Assembly: GCA_029817715.1 (NCBI GenBank) | Contig: JARUPY010000149.1 | Location: 1,240,001 to 1,304,000, forward strand | DNA length: 64,000 bases | Reading direction: 5' to 3' | Source of the DNA: Melastoma dodecandrum | Lineage: Eukaryota > Streptophyta > Magnoliopsida > Myrtales > Melastomataceae | Part shown: one piece after another, positions 1-10,495 of the stretch | Layout: every line of letters begins with the position of its first letter | Position numbering within the stretch: the first letter of the stretch is position 1 | The notes under the pieces: model-generated | What the model saw: only the letters and a program-made list of their open reading frames with translations | The model's database searches: none | What the model was told of the DNA's origin: nothing | Translations under genes and position numbers: made by a program

Positions 1-681
1 AATGTGGAAAGGGAGCTGAAGAGCAGATTCAGTAAGAAATTGTCGGATTACATGATGCACCTTCTGGTCAGACGACCAAAGTTGATGTCCGCAGTGGCTG
101 GAATCAGCCATATTAGGTACAAAGACACCTGAGCGGAGGTGAAGTTGCTTGGGAGCAAGAAGTTGGAGGTTCCTACAATGCAGGAGTTCTGCAAGTTGGT
201 TCTTCGGGAACGTGCCAACATCATTGAACCCGAAATCAAAGAGAACAATCACCCATTCTCAGTATTGAAGGACTCATGTGAGTTGGTTGAGCTACTAAAA
301 GGACGCAACAATACGTGGGAGGTCCTTTTTATGGTGTGGGTGGAGCTGTTATTGTCCGCAGCCGGTCATTGCATAGCAGACTCCCATGCCCGAATGCTGA
401 GTGAAGGCAGCGAATTCATCACTTGTATATGGGCTTTGATGTCTGTCTGGGGCATCGGGGACCACTTCCCAGTAAATTCATCACTTGCAGCGGTCAACGA
501 TAACAACATCACGCAAGATCCAAATGCTGGTCAAGCGGCTGTAGGTGCGTTGAGGGTGCAGCAATCGGTCGAGGACGCCGATCAAGTCGCCGCGGTTGGC
601 GACGACCACATAGCGGAAGCTGCTGCTGTAAATCCAAATTATAACTCGGTCTGCGACCGCGTGTTTGTTGAAAGTGTTTAG
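1..681 (+). pseudogene. DUF594 C-terminal part of a DUF4220-DUF594 gene, cut by the window edge
   Basis: This is the 3' end of a DUF4220-DUF594 membrane-protein gene whose 5' part lies outside the window. Reading frame 1 from base 1 gives the family's DUF594 signature: a SDYMMHLLVRRPKLMS-like helix, then VWVELLLSAAGHC, then SHARMLSEGSEF. An in-frame TGA at 130-132 sits where paralogs have a Cys or Ser codon after ...YKDT, so this copy is probably a pseudogene. After the domain end (DHFPVN) the frame runs on into a tail with the pattern DPNAGQAAVGALRV, ED.DQVAAVGDDHIAE, which begins to repeat after 114 nt (38 codons). The same tail module occurs at 17556-17852. The last codons (after about 640) look degenerate. 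The function of the family is unknown. Confidence 0.8.
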
Positions 682-2956
682 TACATAATGTGTGTCTTAA
701 GGAGTTACAGTATACATATCCCAGCACAGTATTTACTGTTTGTTACTGGGACACTCCCATTAAATAAATTTATATCTCAATGGGAATCCACTGCATGATT
801 AAGTAGTGGTATGATACAACTCCACTGTTCACACCCTTAGGACAACTGATCAAGGCAGCCCCAAGAGCTAGTGGTTTAAGCCCAGCAACACACCCAAATA
901 GATAGAAGTTTCCTGCTTCTATCACCCTTTGGGGGGGGGAGAGCTTAGAACTAGCAAACTTCAACAGCATGACTTGTGTTTTAAGGTAGAGAGAACTAAA
1001 TACCTCATCAACCAGTGACTTGATTTTCGAAAGAATGCCTTTCTTCAACCGCTTCTTCCTTTCCAATTTGAGTTCCTCTGCATTTCAATTTCAATCATTA
1101 AATCATGCCACAACCAATAACATGTAACAATCATTAGAGAAAGTGTTCCGGGATAATGGAGAAGGCCAGACAGAGAAACCGATGTAGGTAGACATAAAAG
1201 CATGGACAAACGGATCCATGCTGGTATGCTAATTGCTACATAAGACTGAGAGAATATCACAGCTTAATATAACCTCTCTACATGAGGAAAAAGCGAGCAT
1301 ACTATATAATACCCAAACTAAAAGAACTCGCCGACCTTTAGCAGCAGTAACTTGAGTAAGAATATAATCCTCTACTGCTGATCAAGTAGTAGTTGTTGGG
1401 CTTTTGCCAATGCTGTTGAGAACAAACAATCCAATGTAAAGAAAACAGAAAAACGAACAACATGTGAATTAGAAGAAAAAGGAGACAAGAAATAACAACA
1501 GAAACTGAGAAATCTTCAGAGAGGTGATCTATCCAGATAAATTAGAGAATTAAAACAAAGATGTTCAGATAGTGAAGCCAATTACACGGGTTAGAAGTCC
1601 AAAGAAAGAAAGAAGCATAATGCATCACCAGCAAATGCCGCCTCCGCTTGAGGGTGTTTAAATTTATCAGGGTGGACAAGCAGGGATAGCTGCACGGACG
1701 CAGGATGCAAAATGACAATGTCAAGCGTAAAGCAGATTACGTGTAATTACCACAAAACCCCATCCCATAGAAGAGAAGTCACCTTCGGATACTGCTTTTT
1801 CACATCTTCAGGGGACGATTCGAATGGAAGGTTTAGATACTCAAATGGGTTTAACTTAAAGCAAGAAAGAATCCAGCAGGTTGGACATTACCGAGGTAAA
1901 AAAAGATACTTCGGTTCAGATAATTGTAAACGCGGACTGCAGGGGAATCAGCTCCCAACACCGACTAAGAGGAAGAAACCGAATTCCCTAAAGATTCAAT
2001 GAATTTCCACGTCGTTCCCGGAGGAAGCAATCCGACCTCGAAACGACTGGGATAACAAGGGAAATCTCTTCGGGGAGACTAGAAACCCCGACATAATCTC
2101 GATTGGATCCACAGGAGAGGAAGCCCCGAATCACAAACAAGCTCCATAAACGAAAACTACGCCAAAATCAAACCTCTGTCACAAAAAAAAAAAAAGAAAA
2201 GAAGGAAGGAAGGAAATCGGATGGGACCTGATGACCTCGTTATCCCTTTCCACTTCGCTAACTTAAGCCAAGAAGCTCTTCATCAGGTGATCATCCGGCT
2301 CCCCCATCCTTCCCCTTCCTCCTCCTCCTCCTCCTCGTTCAGGCAACGATGTAACCATGTTCTCCTTTCCTCGTCCTCCCAAAGCCCTAACTAACGGCGG
2401 TGGCCCATCGTTTGTGGGCCTGTCGCCACGACCCATATCCAACGTCCGACATCGTTTTTGGGCCAACTTTATGTGAGCTTAATTTTATTTTTTATATTAA
2501 TTTTTATAAAATGTTTTTTTTTTAAAGAACAATATTAGTGCATCTAATCGCAGAGTCTAAGTGGTTTGAAAGTCGAAGAAGCTTTACACGAGGGTCGTGA
2601 TAAGTGTTGATGCTATGAAAAATATACAAAATCGACTAAGGTCCCGATTAGCCGTTGGACTACTCTTGTGGGGGTGAAAGGGGAGGATAAAGTGAAGGAA
2701 CGCTCAGGTAAGGTTTTGTGTGGTTGCACAAAATTCAAAATTTTTTAAAATTAATATAAAATATAATAACCCAGTTAAGATGAAAATCCCCCCTTCTCTC
2801 CTGCTGCGGACGATTTTCACTGCCTCGCGTATCCAACGATTTCATTTTTTTTTTATTTCTTCTGATTATGCAAAGAAGAAAATAAGATTTGATGAAATCC
2901 AATTTGGGACCTCCCTTTTTATGGATGCATCTGCAGGCGAGTTGTCCAATCCAATG
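682..2956. other. Intergenic; no recognised gene
   Basis: No known protein was recognised here. The part near 880-920 resembles 18041-18100 (shared AACACACCCAAATAG and TTTCCTGCTTC words), so it is probably the duplicated 3' flank of the tail-bearing DUF594 copies. On the minus strand 1066-770 carries an open frame of 98 codons, and 2466-1980 has a leader-like, pyrimidine-rich composition. Together they could be pieces of an unrecognised minus-strand transcript, but no splice chain or family match supports that. Simple sequence includes a TCC run near 2311-2338 and an A-rich/GAAGG stretch near 2178-2213. Confidence 0.4.
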
Positions 2957-2965
2957 CCTTTTTGT

Positions 2966-3660
2966 GGAAGCGGCTAACGGTACGTGCACGTAACCGTTAC
3001 GTGCATTACTAAATTCGACCAAAATTTTAGTAAAGTTTACTAAAAATCGACTTTTTTTAGTAAAATGATTAGTAAATTACTAAAAAAATTTAGTAATCCG
3101 TTACTAATTTTTCACTGTTTGACCATTCGGAAAGTTACTAAACTAGGTTTAGTAAATCGGCGAAAAAATGTACTAAACTTTTTAGTAACCGATTACTAAA
3201 AATAACGGTGATTTGACAGTTTTTTTTAGTAATCGTTACTAAAATTTCACTGTTCAACTTTAGTAATCGGTTACTAAAAAGTTTAGTAATTTTTTTCGCC
3301 GATTTACTAAACCTAGTTTAGTAACTTTCCGAATGGTCAAACAGTGAAAAATTAGTAGCGGTTACTAATTTTTTGTAATAAAATTTGTAATACTAGTAAT
3401 TTTCCAGGTAGGCCGTCCGGAGATTTTAGTAATGATTTACTAATTTTGTAAGCGAAATTAGTAAATTACTGTTTGACATAGTAAAGTCGTTAGTAAATTA
3501 CTAATTTTTTTAGTTTTTTTCGTAATCGTTTACTACTTTTTGAACAAAATTCAGTAATCAATTACTAAACTTTTTAGTAATTTTCGTAAATGAACAGTAC
3601 ATTCCGAACCTAAAACTGAACCTGTTTTCAATGTGAAATTACCATTTTACCCCTTCTGTA
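2966..3660 (+). repeat. Left arm of the long terminal inverted repeat
   Basis: This arm runs from GGAAGCGGCTAACGG to the motif CATTCCGAACCTAAAACTG...TTTTACCCC near 3600-3655. The same motif appears inverted in the right arm near 3727-3780. Inside it, 3108-3353 is itself a palindrome: TTTTTCACTGTTTGACCATT at one end mirrors AATGGTCAAACAGTGAAAAA at the other. Confidence 0.85.
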
Positions 3661-3726
3661 AAATTATAAATAGGTTCGGTTTTAGGTTTGGAGTGAAAAT
3701 TCGTAAACGATTTTGTAATTTATCGC

Positions 3727-4415
3727 AGGGGTAAAATGATAATTTCACACTGAAAACAGGTTCAGTTTTAGGTTCGGAATGTACTGTTCATTTTAGAAAA
3801 TTACTAAAAAAATTAGTAATTGGTTACGAAATTTTTTCCCAAAAGTAGTAAACCATTACGAAAAATTTTTTTAAAAATTAGTAATTTACTAACGACTTTA
3901 CTATGTTACACAGTAATTTACTAATTTTTTTAACACAATTAGTAAATCATTACTAAAAGCTCCGGACGGGAAACCTGGAAAATTACTACTATTACTAATT
4001 TTTTAACAAAATATTAGTAACCGGTACTAATTTCTCACTGTTTGACCATTCGGAAAGTTACTAAACTAGGTTTAGTAAATCGACGAAAAAATTTACTAAA
4101 CTTTTTAGTAACCGATTACTAAAGTTGAACAGTGAAATTTTAGTAACGATTACTAAAAAAAACTGTCAAATCAACGTTATTTTTAGTAATCGGTTACTAA
4201 AAAGTTTAGTAAATTTTCCCGCAGATTTACTAAACCTAGTTTAGTAACTATCCTAATGGTCAAACAGTGAAAAATTAGTAACGAATTACTAATGTTTTTT
4301 AGTAATTTACTAACGATTTTACTAAAAAACATCGATTTTTAGTAAACTTTACTAAAAAAAAATCGAATTTAGTAAAGCACGTAACGGTTACGTGCACGTA
4401 CCGTTAGCCGCTTCC
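3727..4415 (-). repeat. Right arm of the long terminal inverted repeat
   Basis: This is the inverted partner of the left arm, with small indels and substitutions between the two. It contains its own inner palindrome at about 4030-4275. The spacer between the arms, about 3661-3726, contains the only sequence not obviously mirrored (AAATAGGTTCGGTTTTAGG). It also partly repeats the flanking AACCTAAAAC word. Confidence 0.8.
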
Positions 4416-4424
4416 CCTTTTTGT

Positions 4425-5299
4425 CAGAGAACCCTTGACTTTTCCGAAAGAGAAAATGGTTTTATTATTGCATGCAAGCCAATAAAGACAGCGAGTGTTA
4501 CGTTAATCCGACAAAGTGGATTTATACGATTGATGGCGACGATCATACTCCTACTTAAAAAAATAATAATAAAAAAAGAGAACCGAAATCCACCAGCCGC
4601 TATTCGTCGTCACTGTTTAATGTTTTTACCCTAATCGAACGAGCTTGAGAATTATCGGACCGTCGGTACGGACACGTATGAATTGAATTTGAATCGACTT
4701 ACGCTGACGTGTCCGGTCATGTCCTAAAGGGGGGGGGGGGGGATTGGCTTCGAATCATGACGTGGCTATGCAACGTGGCCCCAACACCACGAGCGGCCTC
4801 CTCCTCCTGTCCTTCATCACCGACACCCAGCAATCCTCCACCGTGTTATATTAAACAAAATTTAAAACCCACAGCTCCTCAAATTACTAAAGAAATGTAC
4901 TGAAAAGTCATTCCCACTGAGCGACTTTTTTCTGAACAATAAATAAATAAAGTCATAAAATAATTTTAATATTTTAATTGTTCTAATTAGTAAGAAGTTT
5001 TGGATTCATTTAAGGAGGGCTCGATTTCGAACCATATTTACGTGTTGAAAGACCCACTTATTAGGTCGAGTTCGTAAGGTGGGAACAAAAAAAATATTAA
5101 TATTTTCTTACCTTTGGAGAAACACTGCATGCCTCTCTGTTACTTTAATGGCACCAAAAAATTTGATATTTTTTAATGTGTAACTACAAAAATAAAAAAC
5201 AAATATAAATAAAACAATCAAATATTGTATGGTGTTAGCATAGTATAAAGCCGGGCAATCACAGCTCACATAACCCTTTTGGATATATTCACTTCCACT
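4425..5299. other. Intergenic, AT-rich; no gene seen
   Basis: No coding region is recognisable. A run of about 12 G residues lies near 4731-4742. Stretches rich in A and T dominate. Confidence 0.5.
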
Positions 5300-5545
5300 A
5301 ATATCTTCCCCGAAATGACATAGGCGATTGCAGCTTTCTTTACTAAATGACAATTTCTTTGTGGTTGGGCGGGACCATTCCCCTCATCTCCCATTTTGTT
5401 CTAATACTTCTAATTCATTTTCTAAGGCCATGATTATACCTTCAATGGTGAACACCCTTTTCCATTTCGACCGAATGATGAAGAACTAATTGCTCTTGAA
5501 GTATCGTATTTTAGTGTTATCGGGGGATTAATGTGCCTTGCTAAC
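5300..5545 (+). repeat. Orphan DUF4220 5'-flank block, copy 1
   Basis: This segment matches 6585-6850 and the leader of copy D at 14575-14850. Shared words include ACAATTTCTTTGTGGTTGGG, CTCATCTCCCATTTTGTTCT and the start-codon context CTAAGGCCATG followed by ATTATACC. It keeps the family's start region (near 5426-5440), but no coding sequence follows. It looks like the stump of a deleted array member or a duplicated promoter. Confidence 0.65.
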
Positions 5546-5871
5546 CTGATATATTATTTGTAGTAAATTTATTAGCTAGATATTGTTGTTGACTAGCAAG
5601 AAGACATTGGAATATAATTATACATATTTTTTTGGTATCCTCCTGGAATAATGGACACGAGATTACGTTACCCTTTTATGCCTAAAGAGAAATTGATTGG
5701 AAGTACATATGAGGGATATTTATTGGACCCTCTGTAGACATTAAAATTTTATCAATGTCGAAATAACATCATTCGGTTCAAAAATAATATATTATGCTGC
5801 CGGTATGACATAAAATATTTTACACTCATCTTTTAGTGTGAAATTAATATAATTACTGCTTGGACTTGTGA

Positions 5872-6520
5872 TTATATAAAGTCCAATGGTATTAGATGAT
5901 TTTGGGTTAAAGTAAATAATAAGCCCGACCCATTCATATATTGGGTTGGTTGATTAAGGTCTAGCCCATATGTCGGCCCATCCATATTCCAGCCCAATTC
6001 AATTGCCGGCCCAATATGGCCCTCAAGCTCATGCCTATTTGTCCCACATCGGAAAGAGAAGGCACCCAAGGGTCCTTAAAATCTATATAAAGAGAGTCTC
6101 CTTCCCCGAAGCTCTTTCGATAGCTAAGTTCTCCTGCATCTTTTCCTCACCCGATCGATGACGAAGATCAAGCTTCTACAACCCTGGTGATCTTCGCCAC
6201 TCAGCTTCTACAGCCAGCTTCAATAGCCCTTCCTGAAGCTCCAGCGGATATTCGCCAGAGCATCAACCCTACTTGCGAGTATAGAATCAAGGGACTCACG
6301 TGCTTCGTCCGTGACTAGAGATTGAACCCGCTATTTTTCAATACGACAATTTGTACGCCGTTTTCAGTCTATACACGGACCGCGAGATTTTTGCGCTCCC
6401 AAAATCCCGGCACGCCCAGTGAGACAATTTCTACCTCTCATCTCTTTACGTCCAAGTATCCACTAGCATTGGTAAACAAAATAAAGGCGGGTCACTATCC
6501 TCTATATCGTCACTATCCTC
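5872..6520 (+). mobile_element. Probable solo LTR / LTR end of a Ty3-Gypsy-like element
   Basis: The sequence has typical plant LTR composition: GGCCCAAT-rich direct words, TGTCCCACATCGG, a TATA-like TCTATATAAAGAGAG near 6080-6097, and a run through AATCCCGGCACGCCCAGTGAGAC near 6400-6423. That last string resembles the LTR/primer-site junction of several plant Gypsy elements. No gag or pol follows. The exact ends and a target duplication were not identified, so the borders are approximate. Confidence 0.4.
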
Positions 6521-6584
6521 GATATCGATGTCGTCAAACATCGGTGCACCAACCGACACTTTCTGAGAGAAAAAAAGGAAAATA

Positions 6585-6850
6585 AACGCTCCCTGACTTT
6601 ATAAAACTTTTGAATTATCTTCCACGAAATGACATCGGGCGATTGTAGCTTTTCTCTTTTTACTAAACGACAATTTCTTTGTGGTTGGGCGGGACAATTA
6701 CCCTCATCTCCCATTTTGTTCTAATACTTCTAATCCATTTTCTAAGGCCATGATTATACCTTTCATGGAGAATACCCTTTTCCATTTCTACCATGAATCA
6801 ATGATGACTAATTGCTCTTGAAGTATCGTATTGAGGCATTAATATGTCTT
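6585..6850 (+). repeat. Orphan DUF4220 5'-flank block, copy 2
   Basis: This is a second copy of the block at 5300-5545 and 14575-14850. It includes GACATCGGGCGATTGTAGC, TTTGTGGTTGGGCGGGAC and CTAAGGCCATGATTATACC. After the start-like ATG the sequence is not coding (GGAGAATACCCTTTTCCATT...). It ends about 170 bp before the start of copy A. Confidence 0.65.
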
Positions 6851-7018
6851 GCTGGCCCCTGATATATCATTTAACATATTGAGTGACTGGTCATTAATAT
6901 TGGAGTGTTTAGGCTACTTCTATTATCGCATTAGCCCTCTGTTTTTGAAGGCAGTTCAGATCATTCATTTAATCCACCATCTCTCCATTGTCTTTGCTTT
7001 TCCTATCGGCTAAAGTCC

Positions 7019-9032
7019 ATGGATTATTATACCTCCATCACCGCTGCCGTGCAAAACCGATGGAACTTGTAGAACGTCCGAGGTTTCATGATCCTTAGCC
7101 TCTGTATGCAGCTCATCCTCTCCTTCGCTGCCCCTCTTAGGCAGAAGGCGTCCAACCGTTTCGTGATATTCCTTGTCTGGTCTTCCTACTTAATGGCGGA
7201 CTGGTCCGCCTTGTTCGTATTCGGGCTGATCTCGAACTCCTGTATTAGGAACTCAGGAAACAACGACGGACATGTCCCCGTGGACGTCATGGCCTTATGG
7301 GCGGGTTTCCTTCTGGTCCACCTGGGGGGTCCCGACACCATCACCGCATTCTCTTTGGAGGATAATGCCCTGTGGCTCCGTCACCTCATCGGTCTCATCG
7401 CCCAGCTTTGTGTGTTCCTGTACATTTTCATAAAGACGCTCCCAAACAACAGGCTACTGGTCCCCACGGTGCTGATATTCATGGCCGGTGTGATCAACTA
7501 TGGGGAGAGGACCCGGGCGCTATATCTCGCGAGCTTGGAGAACCTAAAGACGAAGTCTTTAGAGAAAACTACCGTACCGAATCTTACGAAGGAGGAAGAA
7601 ACCTTCCACCAGATAGCCAATGGCCTTGTCAGTGATGTCATGCCGGATCTTCAGGAATGTAACAAGACCCGTGATTTGATCTTCAAATATAATCCTGAGG
7701 AGACATTACAAAGCATCAAGAGCGAGTCGAATGTCCTATATGAATTCCTCTACACGAAAGCAAAGGCGGCGACTTCCTCCTGGGGAATTTTGGCCCGCGG
7801 CATTAGCTATTACAGCACCCAGGTGGCTTTCATTTTGTTTTGCCTTGCCGATAAGCATGGTTTCCGTGGAGTCGATCTCGCAATCACATATGCAGTCTTT
7901 GTGGGAGTTTTTGTTCTCCATGTAGCCAACACAATGATGTTAGGCACAACTGCTTTACGGGGTTTCCATGGAAAGGGAGTTGTTCTGTTGGCCTTGGAAC
8001 AGGGGATTTTTCCTCTTCTCCTAATAGTTGCACTCTCGTTTGTTCTGGTAAAACTTAAACAATTCTCAGCTATCCACTACCTCTTCACTAGGAGGTGGTC
8101 TGAGAAAATGGGTTCTGTGAATATGTTGTCCCAATGCTTCAAAGAGTGTGTGCCAAGAAGAGGATGTAAGCTAGGTAAAAGTAAAATTTGTCTTCGACTA
8201 ATTGTGGCTCGAATTCCTCATGTTCTGGTTTATAGATCAATGCTTGTATGTTAAGCAGGTTTTATATGGAACAAACTGGTCGGAGAGAGACGCACGTCCA
8301 GGGAAGACTTTGATATCTTGCTATGGAACTCTGTATGTGAGGATATTAAGCGAAAAGCAGCAGGTCCCTTTGTTGCGGCAAGAATGAGAGAATTATACGA
8401 AGCGAGGGGGGATAAGGCGCTTGAAGAAATCAATTGTCGGGAATTGATGACTTACATCAGGGACTTTGAGTACGAGAATACCCTTTTAATCTGGCACATT
8501 GCTACAGAGATCTGTATCAACATCGAGGGAGAGGAAGATTATGACGACCATTCTAATTGGAAGAGGAAGAGGAAATTAAGCAAGAAATTATCAGATTACC
8601 TGATTTATCTTCTTGTCAGGCAACCGAAGCAGATGTCTGCGGTGGCTGGCATCAGCCAAATTAGGTATAAAGACACCTGTGTCGAGTTGAAGCTCACAAG
8701 GAGAAGGTTTGGTTCTCCAACCATGCTGGAGTTTTGCGCATCAATAGTCCAGGAATACGCCAACATCACTGAATCCTCCATCGATGAGAACAATCATGTG
8801 CACTCAGTGCTGAAGGATTCGTGCGGCCTGGTACAGCTAACTTCTACAAAGAGGAAAGGTCAATAGATGGGATGCCATTCATAAGGTGTGGATGGAGCTG
8901 CTGTCGTATGCAGCCGGTCATTGCAGAGTCGACTCACACCTGCGACTGCTGAGTGAGGGCAGCGAGTTCCTCACATTTGTATGGATGTTGATGGCTTGCT
9001 ATGGCATCCGCTACCAGTTCCCTGTTAAGTAG
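7019..9032 (+). pseudogene. DUF4220-DUF594 membrane protein copy A (nonsense plus frameshift)
   Basis: Exon 1 is 7019-8174 and exon 2 is 8259-9032, with an 84-bp phase-1 intron between (donor CTAG|GTAAAA, acceptor TTAAGCAG|GTTTTAT). The start MDYYTSITAAVQNRWN matches the other copies. A TAG at 7070-7072 replaces the Trp before NVRGFMI. The next ATG (7088) could still start a protein lacking 23 residues. DUF4220 features are all present: paired hydrophobic helices, HLGGPDTITAFSLEDNALWL and YGERTRALYLASLENLK. In exon 2 the frame holds to about 8855, where one extra base shifts it and a TAG follows at 8864-8866. Beyond the shift the remaining frame gives RWDAIHKVWMELLSYAAGHC and ends ...QFPVK at 9032. 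It may therefore still make a truncated product, but it is probably a pseudogene. Confidence 0.85.
8175..8258 (+). other. Conserved 84-bp intron of copy A
   Basis: It runs from GT to AG in phase 1. It is a multiple of three and open in the exon-1 frame until a TAA at 8252-8254, just before the acceptor. The intron has the same length and near-identical sequence in copies B and E. Joining the exons restores G-FIWNKLVGER, the conserved start of exon 2. Confidence 0.85.
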
Positions 9033-9176
9033 AGATTTCACATTATCCAGGTGTGGAATCTTAGAAAGTGCAGGCGGGGAGGCTATATGATCCTCTTGTT
9101 GTGTTCAGTCGGACCAAACCACATCATATTACATATTTTCCAAGAGCCTTGCTTGCATACATTCCCAACTCCTTCA

Positions 9177-9340
9177 ATGGATTCTACGTTCATAACCACA
9201 GCCCATGAAGAAGGAACGGAAGATGTAGAACCTTCATAGCCGGGCGTTATATCTCGCCAGCTTGGATAACCTAAAGAAGACTATTCAGAAACGTTACAGC
9301 TGGGGAACAAAGAAAGGACGATGACGTCGTCTTCCACCAC
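9177..9340 (+). pseudogene. Tiny DUF4220 scrap: start fused to mid-domain
   Basis: ATGGATTCTACGTTCATAAC near 9177 matches the start of the right-hand copies (MDSTFI). It is soon followed, near 9240-9300, by the mid-domain signature RALYLASLDNLKKTIQ. The roughly 450 bp between these parts in intact copies are missing. Stops follow. This is a deletion-joined relic. Confidence 0.65.
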
Positions 9341-9576
9341 AGGCAACCCTTAAACTAATAGGAAAATAGTTGTACATGTCATAGGCAGCACTGATAATGA
9401 AATGTCAGCCGACTCGGACAAATTTAGTCCCCGACCAAACATGTCCTTAACTCCATGACCACATCTGTTAGTCAAGAAATTTATGAATATCAAAATGTCC
9501 ATAACACAGCCAAATGTGACATTGATATATTAAACCGGCCACCCCACTAAACATTATGCAATCATGTATGACCTCA
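9340..9576. other. Short intergenic stretch; nothing recognised
   Basis: AT-rich sequence between the scrap and the next element. No coding or repeat signal was recognised. Confidence 0.4.
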
Positions 9577-9852
9577 CGGTACGTTTGATTTAAGGATTCG
9601 ATTATGGAATGGAATGGACTAACAATCTTATTTATTTCCCTTTTCTTATCTTTTTTATTATATTCCTTTCCATTTCATTCAATTCATTTTAAAGAGAAAT
9701 GGAAAGAATGGGCATTCCCTCACTCATAATAAGGAATGTTCATTCCATTCTCTTCCCCTTCTCCCCTTCTTCCTTGACTAAACACATCTTTTTTTTAGAC
9801 AACTCTCTTCCAAATCATTATGTTTTTTCTCCCTTCCCATCCAAACGAGCTA
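9577..9852. mobile_element. Possible MITE
   Basis: The left end GGTACGTTTGATT and the right end ATCCAAACGAGC are imperfect inverted repeats around CGTTTGG/CCAAACG, a common layout of short plant MITEs. The interior is rich in GGAATGGAATGG on one side and CATTCC words on the other, so the element tends to fold back. No clean target duplication was found. Confidence 0.35.
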
Positions 9853-9870
9853 TTAGTTTTCTTGAGTTTT

Positions 9871-10495
9871 GTTCACAAAATATTTTATGAAATAAGCCGG
9901 TCAAACTCATATTTTATTGATTAATGTCAAGAACTTGGGGTTAGAAACATGGAGTTCCATTTTTAAAGAACTCGATGGTTCAATCACCGACTTCCATTTT
10001 CAAAGAACTGCTTCAAACACTGAGTTCATTTCAAAGAACCTGGTACCTCAAACACCGAGTTGCATTTTCAAAGAACTCGTTGCTTCAAACGCTGAGTTCA
10101 ACCCCCTCAAACTCGGTATTTGAAAAACTGAGTTCCATTTTTAAAGAACTCAGTGCTTCAAACACCAGGTTCCATTTTCAATGGAATACTTTAAACACGG
10201 AGTTCCATTTTCAAAGAACTGCTACATGGAATACTTTAAACACGGAGTTCCATTTTCAAAGAACTGCTACAAAACCAAGTTCCATTTTCAAAGAATTCAG
10301 TACTTCAAACACCGAGGTTAATCCCCTTAGAGGCATTTCAAAAACTAAGTTCTTAACTTTTTTTGACGAACTCGATGTTTCTAACATCGAGTTATTTAAG
10401 TAACCGAAATCGGTATTTTTTAACACCGAATTTTTTACATTGGTTAAGAATCTTATGAGTTTGACCGGCCTGTTTTCGCAAAATATTTCGTGAAC
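9871..10495. mobile_element. Terminal-inverted-repeat element carrying a minisatellite
   Basis: The left end (9871-9910, GTTCACAAAATATTTTATG...CCGGTCAAACTCAT) is matched in reverse complement by the right end (10455-10495, ATGAGTTTGACCGGCC...ATATTTCGTGAAC), with a few mismatches. Between them lies a tandem repeat array. There is no transposase frame. The flanks do not show an obvious target duplication, so the superfamily is not assigned. Confidence 0.6.
9935..10400 (+). repeat. Hairpin-forming minisatellite, unit about 30-35 bp
   Basis: The core GAGTTCCATTTTCAAAGAAC recurs about ten times, alternating with GCTTCAAACACC. GAGTTC and GAACTC inside the core are self-complementary, and so are CACCGAGT and ACTCGGTG at the junctions. 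The array can therefore form a chain of small hairpins. It is open in one frame for 142 codons, but this follows from the repeat and is not evidence of a gene. Confidence 0.75.

Larger units (their letters stand above)
2957..4424. mobile_element. Mutator-like non-autonomous foldback element with nested palindrome
   Basis: The element spans 2966-4415 (1450 bp). It begins GGAAGCGGCTAACGG and ends with the exact reverse complement CCGTTAGCCGCTTCC. Both sides carry the 9-bp direct repeat CCTTTTTGT (2957-2965 and 4416-4424), the target duplication size typical of Mutator-like elements. The terminal inverted repeats run almost to the centre, so each arm is about 700 bp. Each arm also contains its own inner palindrome (about 3108-3353 and 4030-4275), centred on TTAGTAATCG-type words. 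The whole element is built from dozens of TTAGTAA/TTACTAA heptamers. No transposase or other coding frame is present. Related pieces lie at 18391-19040 and 26228-26352. Confidence 0.88.

Noticed and set aside
770..2466. Possible minus-strand gene with several exons
   Set aside because: Individual frames are short, no family was recognised and no consistent splice chain could be built by eye. It is kept only as a note in the intergenic entry.
2720..2977. Short open frames at the left border of the palindrome element
   Set aside because: They run from AT-rich DNA into the transposon end and match no family.
9935..10400. Regular repeats with hairpin potential, CRISPR-like at first sight
   Set aside because: The units are contiguous variants without unique spacers, lie within terminal inverted repeats, and the genome is a plant. 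A minisatellite in a transposon explains them.
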